From Chenopodium formosanum (taxonomy: Eukaryota; Streptophyta; Magnoliopsida; Caryophyllales; Amaranthaceae), in NCBI GenBank assembly GCA_024500155.1, contig CM044880.1, forward strand, positions 1,550,001-1,614,000: a stretch of DNA of 64,000 nucleotides, in the 5' to 3' direction. The stretch's first letter is position 1; each line of letters starts with the position of its first letter. Positions 12,304 to 26,351 of this stretch are shown here, one piece after another. A program made the translations under genes and the position numbers. The notes under the pieces were generated by a model. The model did not search any database. It was given only the letters and a program-made list of their open reading frames with translations, and had not been told where the DNA came from.

Positions 12304-15300
12304 TAAGATATAAGTAAAATTAAAATTGCATTTGAATAAAGTTTTGAATACGACTACATATACACTATCAAAGCCTTAGTTTTAAGAAATGGAAATGGAC
12401 ATCCATCCTCCAAACTTATATCAATAATAAGTAGGAAAGATTTATTGTCACTAATGGATCAAATAATGCATTTCACACCAACTTATAGACTTGTACTTAT
12501 AGCTAATTATATTGTATTAATTAAGTTTGATTGACCATTATATTCTTACATGTCATTTTACAAAAATGATGATGATGAGAGGCTGGTGGAAATCATAGTC
12601 ATAAGTAAACATGATCATACTAGCTAGTTGATCAACTCATAGAAATAATGCCGGAATTAGTGGATAATACTATTTGAAAGACTTAGGGATTAGAATTTAA
12701 TTAATTTGAAGGAGAAAGTTCCAAGCATTGGGACTTGTCAGTTGATTGTAGCAATAACAGTAGCCAAATACTTTCGGTATCACATGGTTATTCATCACAA
12801 TTCACATGATCAAATTGCCGAATAATAATAACAACACCGACTATAAAATTAACATCTTATTGTATAACAAATCAAATTTAAAGTGGTGGGGGCTATAAAA
12901 ACTATAGTGTACAAGGCATCTATAATTGACTAAGTTTATTAGCTAGCTAGTTTGGCCCATATTTTGTCTTTGTAATGTCCCTCTCTTTGTTATTTAGATC
13001 AGTGCAAGTTACTCCTGTTTTCTCTGTCATTTGCCTCTATTATATGGTGCATGAATCCTGCAATTATAGCACTTGTGAGTGTTACCAAATTTTATCATTC
13101 ACAAGGTAACCATGATCTTGCATGTAAAAGGAAAAATAATTCAATCTCAAGTCTTATCAATCGTAAGTGCTCATAATACCATATTCAGAGACGGAGAGAA
13201 TAGGTCATTACTAGTTACATACTTTGAAATTGAACTGTTTTACCCTTCTTTAAGACGAGTAATCACCATGTTAAATTATGTTTTCTACGGTACTACCCTA
13301 CATTTGATTAGCAAGATAGTAAATAGGACTTTTTTGATGTTATCTTATTCATTATTATTTGAGGGGCCAAATTTAGTATTGTTTGAACACATCAAATAGT
13401 TCTCAAACTCAATGATTAATAAAGTCTTTTGGCTCCTTGTCTGATTTTTCTAGTAACAAGCTAAGGTGAATTAATTTATTTATTTTATTTAAAAGGAGTA
13501 CTTGTTACATGGCAAATTAGTGTCCTTTATCCAATTCAACTAATAATGGCCAACTATATATATATATCATCATACATCAATCGATCTCAAAAGAAAACAA
13601 CTACTATCATAAATCACATTTGCCTTACATAGCATATTAACAAGTAACAACCCCACCTTATTGTCCTATCAATTTTAAGTGGCCAATTTTAGTTTGGTAC
13701 CATTTTTTTGTCCATTTAAGAAAGAAATATAATTGATAGCTAATTATTTGTCGATTTTCTTCTATTCATAAAATCTCTTAACATGCATTGTTAGTATTGT
13801 AACTGTCATTTGTACTCAATCAAATCTCATGTGGTAAAACCATTATCATACAAGTTGAATAAGATGTACAACACTACAAATAAAATATTACTTAATGTCA
13901 TTAATTGTGTAGGTGAGCGTGGCTTAAATGAATCATTGTAACTAAAAATTGACTTTAACGTGTGAAGAAAATGAAATTGTTTAAGTAGGATGTCTCATTA
14001 GGTCAATTGATGACCACAACAAATTAATTATTGAGGGAAATAAAAATCATTTATTTCCTTCCTCGATTTGTTGACCCATGCCACTTTGAAGATATTTCAT
14101 TGATTTATTTTACTGAATTGAACTAATAAAATGGTGTTACTTTTGATTAATAAGTACAATTTTTTTTTATTATTAGTACTATACAATGTATAATGCAAAC
14201 TTAACTAAAATTAGTTTTGCCAAATTAAAAACATGGAGATATGCTAAATGAATTTGCTAAGAAAAAAATAGTGCTATCTTTGCACCAAAAAAAGTACTAT
14301 CATTCACAATCATGTCTTGTCATCCCTTTAGAAGATGAATACATTATCACATCGATCATAACGTAATTAATCAGTTGATTAATCAATTGGTCTTTATGGT
14401 TATTAACGAACTAATTAAATATAAACACGCAAATTGTATCTTTATGAAAAACATCCTCAAATTCATGGTTAAGCAATCAAAATCAAACATGTTACAAAAT
14501 GACTTATTACACAAATTGTAATAATTTGACTTGACCTAACTGTAAAAACCCTCGAACTTGTCATGTTAAGGGGGTTGATAATATACTTTTGTCAAATCAT
14601 CATTTCGATTGTTATCTCTTTTCCTAAATCCTACAATCAAAGAGAGGCACGAAAGGATATTACACCAAGACATTCCTATGAGTCAAGCTTGCCCATTATA
14701 AGTACAATAATTTAATAATGAAGGTAAAGGAATTTGACAGTCTAGGAGCAAATAATAATGACCCACTAAGAGAATTAATATTGCGGATGAATCGTTTAAT
14801 TATCAATGGATCGATAGATGACTGATTAGCAAAATGACACATTACACCAAGACTATTCATGATTATATTTGATCTTTTCCATAAAAATGTTACGTTTCTA
14901 TGAAAAAGGGACCATCTCAAATTGAACTATTATGGAATCAACCAATCGATCCATCCATGCTTGTGAGGCTAAGGGATATAAGAATATATTATACATTTAT
15001 ACAACTATACATACATACGGAGGAAGTAATAATCTGACCTACATCGATTACACATCTAGACCTAGCTAGTTGGCCACATTCAATTAATTGTCCTAGACAT
15101 CAATAGGAGCGCGCACAAAAATATTCCCACAAATCAAGTTAGTTTTGCACGCAGTAAGAAGTTAAAAAAAAATTACACCAAACGGGACACAAACACCAAA
15201 ATGAATAATGCTTAATTCATTGAATACATCAAACCAAAATAAATTTCTTGTTACACCAACTAAATTAACCAAAATTGATGGATACATGAATCATAAAAAA

Positions 15301-15737
15301 AATGCCAAAGAGTTAGTAACTAGTGTTTGGACTAGGTGGTCCATCAATTAAATTATGTCATGTAGTTAGCCCTAAAGTTTTGCAGTGTAATCAGTGGTGG
15401 GGAATATGGTGTTCCTGTGATTTGATCTTCAAAATAATCAACTTTGTACTACAATAAAATAAAATAAAATGCAATTAAGATGATGTTGAAAAAGAAGATC
15501 TCAATAGCGTAGACATTGTCGCATTTTTCTAGGCCCGTTTTATATGTAATTCTTTAATCATAGTAATAAGTTATTATTTTTAAATGACGGATTATATATA
15601 CTTTATATGTACTTTGTATGTGTTACTATACTATTATATCAGTAAATACTACTTTTATTTTGTATTATTTAACGATTTAACATGAAGTAGAGAGGAAAAA
15701 CATTTAATCAAACAGAGGTAATAGTAGAAAATTTAGT

Positions 15738-15841
15738 GGGCTGTTTGGGGTTTTGTCTAGAGAAGGTGCGAAGAAAGTAGAAATAGTAGGTGAATGAAAG
15801 CAACACAAAAGAGGAAGAATGGCCAAAACCCAAACGGGCCC
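15738..15841. mobile_element. possible short MITE
   Basis: The left end GGGCTGTTTGGGGTTTTG and the reverse complement of the right end, GGGCCCGTTTGGGTTTTGG, form an imperfect inverted repeat enclosing about 65 bp. I cannot find a clear target duplication, so the class (hAT- or PIF-type) is open. Confidence 0.45.
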
Positions 15842-18195
15842 ATGTGAAATCCCACCTATATAATGCTGCAATCCATGTGAGATAAGACCACCACCCCTTC
15901 CTTACACACACCCCCACCCTCATCACATTCGTATCAAAACTTTAGGTTATAATTTTATAATATGATTTCATAAAATTACATTGGTATTGTGAATTTATTT
16001 AATCAATTTTTGTAGGGGGGGTATATGGGGGTAAGTGCATAATTTGTTTTGACATAGGTTTAACAAAATTCCAAACTCCCATATCTTTTTGATTCCTACT
16101 AAATGGACCTCGACATACTATTATTATCTGATGCTTACAACTTACAAGTCAGACTTTCTTCCCAATAATATAGATATACTTAATTTTCTAATTTTTTTTA
16201 TTATTATAATTATAAATTTAAAAAAATTTCCACCCTTCATCCGGCATATATGCCAAAGTTAGTGGGACAACATAATTAGGGTGCTTGGTGCTTGCCTATG
16301 TCATTTTACTTTCTTTATTAGGGTTGGGATTCTGTCCTTAGGTCTATTGGGATCTTATGCTACTAATGAGTTGTAGGCTTGTGGCTCCATGATTCCTTCT
16401 AAACTAACTTAGGTCCAACCGTCTAAAACTGGACTCTATTAGTTTTCATACTTATCTCCTTCAAATTAAAGAAAAATATTTAAGGGATCTTTTATTTTCG
16501 ATGGTTCAATTTATATTTCAAACTGAGAAAGTTAAATGTGTTGTATAACTACGAGTATATGAGTGTAAATTACTGCACTACGCCATCACCTATCTCAATA
16601 GATTTGAGGGTAAAAAACGAATAATTAATGTAACTCTTTTCCACACATGAAATAAAGTTAAAGAGAATTATAATACTCCCAATCCGAATTACATTATTAT
16701 ACGGAGTAGTAATAGTGGAATTTTTTATTCTATTTTTGGGGGTGTTTTTCTAATGGTATTCACTCTTCAATGAAGGGAGACTAGTAGCTTACTAGCTTAG
16801 CCTCCAATTAGGTCTAGCTTAGGAAAATTAGTTAAGAATAGGTTGCTTTTTCTTTTGAAATTATTGTACTGTTTATAGAAATGGTATAGTGAGGCAGATA
16901 ATAAAAGGTACATACATCATTTGATATAAGAAAAGAGTTTGTTTCGTGCGTCTAACTAACGACTTAATCATATTGTCAATAGACTAAATATTATTGCATG
17001 TTGGCTGCTATATTTTCAAGAAGTAGCTCAAGTGGTTCTTAGTATGTTTTTGGATAATCTATTTTAGCATGTTAGATATGGTTCCACTACTTACACTGTC
17101 ACAAAGGTCTTGCTTATTACTTCTCATCCTTCCCAATGATCCAGGGTTCCACTAATTAATTTGTTATTATCCCATCCTAGATATTAAGCTATTTTTTATT
17201 TGAGGCTTCCATTTAACAATGCGCTGTATATGAAGAATTTTTGTAATTTCATTACTTGAACTTATCTTAACTGAACATGTTAAACTTGATCCGACTTGAC
17301 TAGTCTTGATTTTACCTTATGTTTATAATAAATTGAATATATTGGTCAGTTTCATTTTAATAACACTTGATCCGCCCTTACTAGACCTACTTAACCCTAA
17401 AAATTATACGTAAGGTGTAGATCACAAAGAAACAAATCATAAAAATAGAACATCAATTATGTAAGAAAGGCCAGTAATATATATACTCCGTACTGTATTA
17501 TAATTACATTTCATTTTTAATCTAGTGATAAAGTTGAACTATTTGCTTGAATGCTTTACTTTAGAAGGTTGAAGTGACATAACATCTAACATGTACATAA
17601 TACATATATGTAGCAAATCTGCAAATGTAAAGAAGCATCGCACTAGTTTGTTGAAGAGACAAAGTTATAAGAGATGACACTAAAATATGAAGTATTTCAA
17701 CAACTTTCACTTTATCCCAATCAACAAACTTTGAATTAATTTCTGCTTCATCACTTTGGGAGGATGAGGAAGATTTGATTTAATTTTAGTGTTACTTTTC
17801 AAATCTTTCAATTAGGAAAGCTCTCATTAACCCGTGTACCAATATGTTTTACTTTAACACTTCTTTTTTTTGCTTTTTTCTTGTCTTTTCGTGCTCTTTT
17901 TTTTTCTTTCTTTTTTAGGTCATTAATCATTTTTTATAAACATAATTTTTAATTATTAATAACTTTAGTAACAGTTAAAATATGCACATACACTCACTTT
18001 AACACTAGTTACAAAGACTGATGAATATATATACTTGTCTTTATCTTTAGCTTCTTTCTTCATCTTTTCTTTTCTTTTCTTTCCAAATTAAAGTTGCATC
18101 ATCACACTCCTTCCATTCTAGTTGTAATATTGAGCACTTTTCATTTTACGATTAAGATTTATTTACCTTGCCAACACTTGAATTTTTAAGTGTAA

Positions 18196-18307
18196 GAGTT
18201 TGTTCTCATTGACTAAACTCAGCTGAACTGAAATGAACTGAACTGGATATTTTATAAGAAAAGGAAATTAGAAGCTGAACTGAAAATAAACGTATGAGAA
18301 CATACCC
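18196..18307 (+). mobile_element. GAACT-rich MITE, complete copy, 112 bp
   Basis: The inverted ends GAGTTTGTTCTCAT and GGGTATGTTCTCAT (reverse complement of the right end) enclose repeated CTGAACTGAA units around the core TATTTTATAAGAAAAGGAAA. TAA duplications occur at 18193-18195 and 18308-18310. Related copies lie at 40590, 50880, 52946, 59807, 59952 and 62741. Confidence 0.8.
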
Positions 18308-21300
18308 TAAGAAAACAAATTTCAAACATATATTAATATTAATTTGACCTTAATTAATAAATTAAATTTCAAGTGTAATTGAAATTTGAATAACTCTTCT
18401 AATTCTTTTTTTTTTTGGATGAACTAATCTTATCGGACTCACGCTTATACATAAAGACCTTGAAATAAGTTAAAACAATGGTAAATGTAATAACGAGCAA
18501 CAATTAGTGAGTTATATGTTCTTTGACGAGAATTTTACTGTTAAGATAAAATGAGACGCGTGAATGCAAGATAGGTATATTAGGTCATGTGATCCCATCT
18601 ATGATTCTTCTTTTTCACGAGTAATGCTAAATTTCTTTATTGATATAATGATGTGATATGATCCCATCAATTTTGTTAGATTCGCCAACGTTCATATTGG
18701 AATATAGAATAGTATTAGGCACAAATTTGAGGGAGACGAGGTGGAGTAAAGTGTGGGGCATGAAAACTTGTTTGAACTTTAGTAATACTCCATAACTTTA
18801 TTTCATAATGGAGTACTATATATTATATATTTTACATATATCTTTTATTTTCTTTGGTAATTAATAAAAGTCATAGTTTTGGCTTTTTTGAAAAATGAGG
18901 TAACGCTAAGAAATTAAAGAGTGGGTGTGAAGTCATATGTTTTAACAACTTGTATTTGTGTTTGTTGCTTTCTTTGTCTCTTTCAAAGAGACCATTGCAA
19001 GTGCATCTTTTGATTCTATGTGGCTTTTTTCACTGTTTAGCAATAGAATTTATTAGCTGCATTACACGTGTCATTTCTTCATTGTGCCGTGGCATCTTAT
19101 TGGGTTGATTAATGCTACCATATCTTGACACCTTGTTGGTATGGTGAAGCCTTAGACTGGCTAAGCTAATCAATTTTGGATATTTATCATCTCCAATTTT
19201 CCACAGTTGATGGCCGGCTATAGACATGCGCAATTGCTTTCAATTGATTCTTTAAAGATGGTTTTGGGCCGTGTCATGCCTCATATTTTGAATGTAATCA
19301 CGTCTTATGCTATGATTTTGGTTCGAGACTATCATTTTTATGTGTAGCACTGTTTACGTGACTAGGTCAAATTTTACAATTTTGTCATATGATAATATGA
19401 TATGTTGATTGACAAATTAAAGTCGTGCTTTATCAGATACATCTTTTTATATCACGTAATACTTTTTTTGCGCAGTGTTATATCGTGCTTTGACATATAT
19501 TAGTATAATAATATCATCTTTACAATCACATAAAAGATCTTGTATACTCCATATTCAAATTTTCATAAATTTTAGTCTAAGGGTGGGATATGCTATAATG
19601 CCTATAATATTCATATCAATTCCATATCAATTTACATAGAGAGGAGCTTTTCCGTCTTCATTGCCAATTCTCACCAACTCCTTGCATTGGTTAGTGTTAA
19701 GTTTTGATTATGACTTCCTTAAATTAATTACTTCACTTGCCACAAGATTTTATACACTTTTAAATGAAAAAAACAGTTAAATTAACATTTACAATCACCA
19801 TGCTTATGAGAGTTGCCCTAATAATAATTAATTAAAGTACAATTATTTTAATAAATCCATGTATCACATCTAGATACTAGTTCATGCACCGTAGGAACAT
19901 GTCACCTTACATGTCAGTACATTATTTTAGCAACCCTAGTATTAATCAAACATTATATTATATAATCATGATATTTAATTAAATGATAGTTTAGTCCTCG
20001 TATTCTTATTCAAAGTTGTGCTTTCGTGTGATTCGAAGACAGCCTGATCAAGGGGAGATAATGGCGGTAATGGGTTGAGTATATTCCTTTACCCATTCCC
20101 ACATTTTACCATTTTAATTCCTTCTTTTTCCGGGTATTCGGGCCCACATGATAAACCCATTAAACTAATTCTAAATCATTGTACTTTGCCAACTTTTTTT
20201 TAATACAAACAAATAGATGACACAATATTTTGTGCTAATCTTATGACATATGAACTATAATTAAATAACGTAGTTCTTTAAATAATTTATTTATCATATC
20301 GTAGGAGACAAGAACGTATCAATTATTTTGTACGTATAATATATTATGTATGTTGTTAATTAGTTAGTTCAATGATGTTATACATTAATGTAATAATGTG
20401 GACTGCTCCATATATATGAATATATAATTCATTGTTCTAAAGTTTGGATTCATATATCCGCTAATTAAAATTTTAAAATAAAGATTGGTTTACATGTCAG
20501 AGCTAATTTAGCAATATCTAGTGTCAAATGTTGTAACGTTGAAGGTGTCCACGTGCACATTCACACTTAAGTAGGAATTTTGCTATAATTAGGTAGTGGA
20601 CATAGGACGTGGTTGCCATTATTTATTTTTCTTTTGAATAATTTAAAGTGAGATGTAGCCTAATTGATAGATAAATATTTGTCACTTTTTAATATAGATA
20701 CGATTACATATTGTTATGAGCTAATGCAAAGTTTGTATTATAATTCTCTAGATAGAATGTCATTATCACTTGGTCACGGTTATGTTTTTATATTATAATA
20801 CATGGCATTATGAATTTATGATGATGATGATTTGGTTGTGTATTAGGTTTAGACCTTTTTTTATGTAAAAGTTGGAAAAGTGTGAATGTGATTATCTTAG
20901 GATCTTAAGGTTTGTTAATTGGATTAAGATGTACACTTTTTAAATTCTAAATCAATATATGAACAACGGAAAATTACAGACATTGTAAATAGTATGGCTA
21001 GCACGATTTTATGGTTTTTGCACTTTTTGCTATTGAGTGTAAATCTTTATCTAATCTATATATCTAGACCATCAGATGTTAAGTGTTAACATTGATCCTA
21101 GATTCCTATATGCATACGGTTGTTTTTATTGTTTTTTGTAGTAATTAAGATGTTAAAATTTGAGAGAGATAACGAATTTGAGTTTAAAAACAACCCTAAT
21201 ATGTGTGATCATTTCCTTGCATCTCAAACAAAGTAGATTTCTGTTCTATAAAAAAATAAAAAAGTCATAATAGCTACACAAAGGAGAATTATGTGATCAA

Positions 21301-24132
21301 GTCTTTAAACAAGCTATAATTAATGAGGGGTCATAATATTCATATTGCAAGTATTACTTAAAGTATATGTTAGCATCCCAAGCTACAATTCACAGATATC
21401 TTGATTCAAACTTTGACTGCTCTTCTCTTATTAAAAAATGATAGAAAGAGCAGACAAATGCAATCAAAGAGGAGTTAAAGACAACTAACATGAACATGCT
21501 TTTAATTACTTCTATAACAATAATTAGTAATAATAATAATAATATAATTTATATATACATATTATAAAAAAAAAAAAAAAAAAGTCATTAGGTTGGGGTA
21601 AGGGGGATGGTGCTCCTCTCGTGAAAGCAACCACCCCTCCCTAGCTAAGAGGGCAGGTCTTCCTGCCACTGCATCAGCTGCCATACATGTTGTTTGCTTC
21701 CATCATACTCACTTTTTTATTACAAAGTTTTTATTATTATATCAATGTGATCATGTATATATGTATGTCAGTTTTATTTATTTATAGCTTTTATTTTTCT
21801 ATATTATTTGTTTTCCTTTTCGAGAATGTCTTCTTATTTGGTTGTCCTTTGTATGTCCTTTATAAGTAGTCATTGCAATAAATACCTAAGCCCCAATTAT
21901 TTATATTATTCCACTAGCAGAAATCTAGGATCTACTTTGGTTGGATAAAAGCTATTTCTCCTTTCTTTTTTTACACTTCTTTTTTTCCTAATGGAATTCA
22001 TTATTAACCTAACTAGCTAGCTAAAAGATCAAACGTCCTCTATTCATAATTGTTGCATGAACACGCATGATTATTCTGTTTTTAACTCGTTGTCAAATAC
22101 TTTGCATTTTTATCTAGTAACTGTTTGAATACACGTATCATATATTCCATACACAGAGTATCAACAAATGTCATAAACAAACGAGTTTTTGAAAAGATAT
22201 CAAATTAGAGGTCAAAATTGATGTATGCATGCTCCTATATAGCCTTACAAGGTAGACTTGTGCAATTAGGTTGAAAGTAGGTAGCTATTATCTTGTTTTT
22301 ATAAAGGATAGACTTTCAAATAAAGAGATAAGGCTGGTCCATTTAAATTGGGAACTTTCTCATGTATATTGTCCATGAAGTGAAACACCCCAAATAAAAA
22401 GGGACATTTATTATTAAGGTGAAGACTTTGATAAATAAAAAAAAAAAAAAAAAAAAAAGATTGTCAAGGAATTGAAAAAAGTATGGTCCATGCATCAACC
22501 TTATCTTTATTTTATAAATGTTCAAAGTATGCATGAAAAATAGAGGTGATCAGAAAATCAGAATCAAATTGTTCAAAGCAGAAAACCAGGAGCATCCCCC
22601 TCGTTTGCTGAATTTTATTATTTTCTTCTCTGATTTTTATTTTTCATGATGTTGACTTGACTCTTCTTGCTTTCCAAGAAGCTTGCATATGTCCCTTTAA
22701 GACTCATTTTATGGTGTACGCAACCAACCAACCAACTACTCTACCCTAGTTTTTTGGTTACATTATTGCTAAGTATGGGGTATAACATTACAAGAAGAGG
22801 AAACATAAATGACCATTTTTGGATATTAATAAAGTAAGGGGTTATTTTATATTCTTTTCCTACTTAAATTGAGTGATCGCGTAGCCTAAAGTCTAAATGC
22901 TATTAGGGGTGAATGTAAATCATACCTGTATTTGTTAAAATGTTAAGTTATGGGAGATTCTATTTACACTCAACTGTTATACTTGTGTAAGAGAAAGAAA
23001 GGACGCTTAATTACAAATGTATATTAGACATGTGAGATTAATGACTAAACTATGTGTAACAACTTTCAGCAAGTTCAATTATCGTAATAATAGGTTAGTT
23101 AAAGTGACCACTTAAGTCTCTGGGCATGCTGGGAATACTTTCTTATATAGTTTATGGAACTGTAAAAAAGTCATCTGTGAATGACTTATACAAAATACGT
23201 ATACATTTCACCATGAGTAAATGTCACTCCCATTTTATCATGATTGAAGAGAACTAAATGGGAAAAAATACAGACTAATCAATAAAGAAGAAACTAATCG
23301 TGGTAGTTTTTACAATTTTTTTTAAAATAAAAATAAGTCATAGCAACGGTTCAGGTTAGTCAATATAAATAAATGGTTGTGATTTGTTTTAATACAATGA
23401 CCACAATTTTATTGTAGCCATTTGAAAACTATCCATTTTATCATGATCGATCATAAACAAAATCACTAGTATATTGTAGGCAAGTCGCTTGTTGAAGCTA
23501 ATCAAGCTGGGCATGGATCGGAGTAACATCTTATATGAATCACTATCACGCGGTGGAATTAACCTTCAATTTATTTGGCTTCCACATTGTTATGTAGGTA
23601 GTTCACACATTGGTATTCATTAGTATGATTGATTTTAGAGTTACGTCTTATTCTACGTAATTAGATCTTGGTTGGGGTGACATACTTGGTGCATGAATTA
23701 CTAAGCCCATTTCAAAACTCAATGTGAACATTTTGTCAATATGGGCTCAAATTTGAAATTCTAATTGTAAAACCAGCCCATTAACCCAAACTATTAGCTT
23801 GTTATTATTGGGCTTTCAGCCTGCACAATAAGTGACAACAAAATTGCAAATTTTTAGTTCACCTTCCAACTTTCCAATTGGTTGGCAAATCTCCTAATTT
23901 GGGCTGCTTGATGAGTGTCTTTAATATGCGATCCCTTATGAATGTGAGTTATTTAATTGGTTGCAATTTGGGAAAATTCTTTATAATTGAAGTTTAATCT
24001 ATCACATTCTAATCATACAATACTCCGTACCATAGGATATAGTATTTCAGTATTAGGGATCGTTTCTCAGCAATTGAGTTCATGCGGCCCAGGCCATCGT
24101 CGTAGCTCATCCTTTAATTTATTGATCGGGAG

Positions 24133-24165
24133 TGTTATGATCAACTCAACCAAAAGCTTAAAAAA
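24133..24165 (-). mobile_element. possible TRIM LTR fragment
   Basis: TGTTATGATCAACTCAACC followed by AAAAGCTTAA resembles the LTR end of the TRIM at 61701-61772 (TGTTAAAGGACCAACTCAACC followed by AAAAGCTTAA). Only this short stretch is recognisable, with no primer-binding site beside it. Confidence 0.3.
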
Positions 24166-24452
24166 TAGCACATAGTGATTGCGACCCCTAGCACGAAGGT
24201 GTCAATTTAAAAGCGTAAGCTGATTAAAGAGTCTACATTATCTTATTGAACAAATACTGTAATTGACAAGCAATTTTATCATGAATATGATGATCAATAA
24301 TGCAAATCAATTGGAGAAGCTCAGCTAGCTCTCAATAAAAACCATTCAACACACTTGTTACATCTTACAAGAATACAAATTATTCAACATTACAAACATT
24401 TAACATTAATAAAAAAAAACCTAAAAATGGAGAAAATAAAATAAGGAATGAA

Positions 24453-24791
24453 TTAAAAATCGGAGCAACGACCCTTCTGTTCCCAATCGCCATAGCGGGT
24501 GGGTTCGGGTCCTTTGGGCCCACCAATCTCACCAGTCTCTTCATTCACATGAACACCGCCATCATCATCTTCGCTATCATCTTCGGTATTTTCTCTCTCC
24601 TCTTCTTCAACCTGGGTTGCCTTGTTAACCTCTTTTTCACCTTTTTGTTGATCGTTGTTTGCAGAAGTAGTCATTAAGAAGGTTGAAACTGAGTTGGGTA
24701 CAATCCGAGTCGCCGATTCCAGCCACTGAGTATGAGTTGGCTTTGAGATTGTTACGATTGATGCGATCTTGTGGGTAAGATTTCTCGCCAT
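24453..24791 (-). CDS. SDHAF4: succinate dehydrogenase assembly factor 4, mitochondrial
   Basis: Single exon, 112 aa, starting MARNLTHKIAS at 24791. The open frame continues upstream to 24908, but only through a non-ATG codon (GTG), so 24791 is the first ATG. Residues 1 to about 45 are basic and hydroxylated with few acids, as in a mitochondrial transit peptide. The middle is a Glu/Asp-rich linker. The C-terminus carries the SDHAF4 (DUF1674) signature GGPKGPEPTRYGDWEQKGRC and ends SDF. Family members bind flavinated SdhA in the matrix and promote assembly of respiratory complex II. The length matches plant SDHAF4 proteins. In Arabidopsis this gene lies elsewhere (At5g67490, from memory), so it is the odd member of the block. 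Confidence 0.93.
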   Translation of the reverse strand: MARNLTHKIASIVTISKPTHTQWLESATRIVPNSVSTFLMTTSANNDQQKGEKEVNKATQVEEEERENTEDDSEDDDGGVHVNEETGEIGGPKGPEPTRYGDWEQKGRCSDF

Positions 24792-25423
24792 TGTTGAGAG
24801 AGAGAAACAGGCGGTGATTGTCGACGTAGGTTGAAAATGGAGGAACTTGGAATTTGGGGTAATTTTAAATGGTTTAGGTTTTATATAATACGGTTCGTTT
24901 TTGTCCACGTTTATTGTTTGGATTCTTTTGGGTTGGTCATGTTTTCAATTGAGCAAATTTAGGTATAGAACCTTTAGTTGGGGCTTGGGCTGTGGCCTGT
25001 GGGCAGGTCCAGTGGGACAAAGATATGTGAAATCTTATTTGTAGCCGTAAAACCAAATGCATTGGTATGAAATCTCATACGAAAAAAAGGTATGGATCCT
25101 GAATCTCGTATTAGTTTGAACTTTGAAGTTGTTTGGTTTATACCATGTTATGGTGATTATATATTTCATTAATAACGAGGATTATGCATCTTATGGGGGT
25201 GGGGGTGAGGTAAGTATTAGATGCATGGGAAATGTAATAAAATTTTAACTTCATTCTAAAACGTCCAACTAAATGACCCTTTTATAACATTGCTTAAATC
25301 AATAAGGTCACCCAGTTGTAAGGTTGAGTTGTGTTCGGGTCAAATATAGTGAGGTAATAAGCATGTGTTTCGAGTCAACCTACTATAATGCAAGATCTTC
25401 TCTTTAGCAAATTAGATTGTGCA

Positions 25424-25841
25424 TAGGGCTGTACATTGGTCCAAAACCTGACCTGGAACCGAAAAATTGATTTTAAGGACGTGAGGCCAGACCTAAATCA
25501 ACAAGTTCGGTTCCGGTCCAAACCTAAAAAAGATAGTTATGGTCCGGGTTTAGACCTGAATATACCTGATTATTGATTTATTTATTTTTTTCGTAAAAAC
25601 TATTGAACCTGTTTATAAACCTATTGTTTAGATATGTTTATGGACCTATTTAGACTTATTAAATAATAACAAAAAAAAACGAATTTTACCAACTTTAGGT
25701 CCATTTTTAAAAATTCCGGGTTTTACCCAGACCGAAAACCCAAAATCATGGATTTTTAAGGACCGGGATCAAACCTGTATTCACCGATCTGATCCAAATA
25801 GGTCCAATTTAGGTCGGTTTTTCATGTTTTTAACACCCCTA
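25424..25841. mobile_element. hAT-like non-autonomous element, 418 bp
   Basis: Starts TAGGGCTGTACATTGG and ends TTAACACCCCTA, giving a TAGGGGTGT-type inverted terminus. The interior carries repeated CCGG/GGTCC-AAACC words like those in the element at 37174. The eight flanking bases (ATTGTGCA and CTTGCCAA) match at only five positions, so the target duplication is decayed or absent. Confidence 0.5.
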
Positions 25842-26210
25842 CTTGCCAACATAGTAGGATAATAACTGACTAAAATTTTATTAATTGTGATGCTTTTCTT
25901 CCATGTACGCCATAATTTAACCGATACAAAAGTTTACTCATATGTATACATTTTTAAGGCAATAAAAAAAATATTCCTTTCTATTATTTTCCATCAATTG
26001 CTACATATATTTGAGTTGTTAAAATATACGGTAGTTTATAACAACATTTTGCATAATAACTTAGTATAAAGCTGGATTAAGTTGGACAAAAGGAGTGTAA
26101 GATTATTTGAAACTACTTGTATACACCATAAAGTGAACAATACAACGTTTAAGCTATCCAACTTTAAACAAAAATATTGGAAGTGTGTAAATTGTCTCTT
26201 AAGAAAAGTG

Positions 26211-26351
26211 TATTTTCAATTTGAATGCAATAAATAACATATAGTTAATCAATATAGTTCCAAAAACAAAAGGCATTTGTATTTTTCAATTTGAATAGCA
26301 ATAAATAACAAATAGTTAATCCATATAATTCCAAAAACAAAAGGCATTTGA
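26211..26351. repeat. tandem duplication, about 71 bp x 2
   Basis: Two diverged copies share TTTCAATTTGAAT, GCAATAAATAACA, ATAGTTAATC and CCAAAAACAAAAGGCATTTG in the same order. They lie head to tail with small substitutions. Confidence 0.85.

Larger units (their letters stand above)
4345..24452. other. 20-kb gene-poor stretch
   Basis: I found no exon with recognisable protein similarity on either strand. Open frames of 60-106 codons have no homology I recognise, and several rely on non-ATG starts. The content is AT-rich DNA with scattered short ACGGAGTA boxes (for example near 4850 and 16690). There are MITEs at 6785, 12213, 15738 and 18196, a solo LTR at about 7966-8452, a 39-bp A run, an ATA microsatellite and pyrimidine-rich tracts near 17860-17920. 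Noncoding transcripts cannot be excluded. Confidence 0.6.

Noticed and set aside
13079..13399. 106-codon open frame on the plus strand
   Set aside because: The translation has no recognised motif and stands alone in the gene-poor stretch.
21590..21690. GC-richer patch near a poly(A) run that looked like a possible microRNA precursor
   Set aside because: No extended hairpin and no mature sequence I recognise from conserved plant microRNA families.
24792..24908. N-terminal extension of SDHAF4 by 39 codons
   Set aside because: The upstream frame opens only at a GTG codon. The ATG at 24791 gives the expected length and a transit-peptide-like start.
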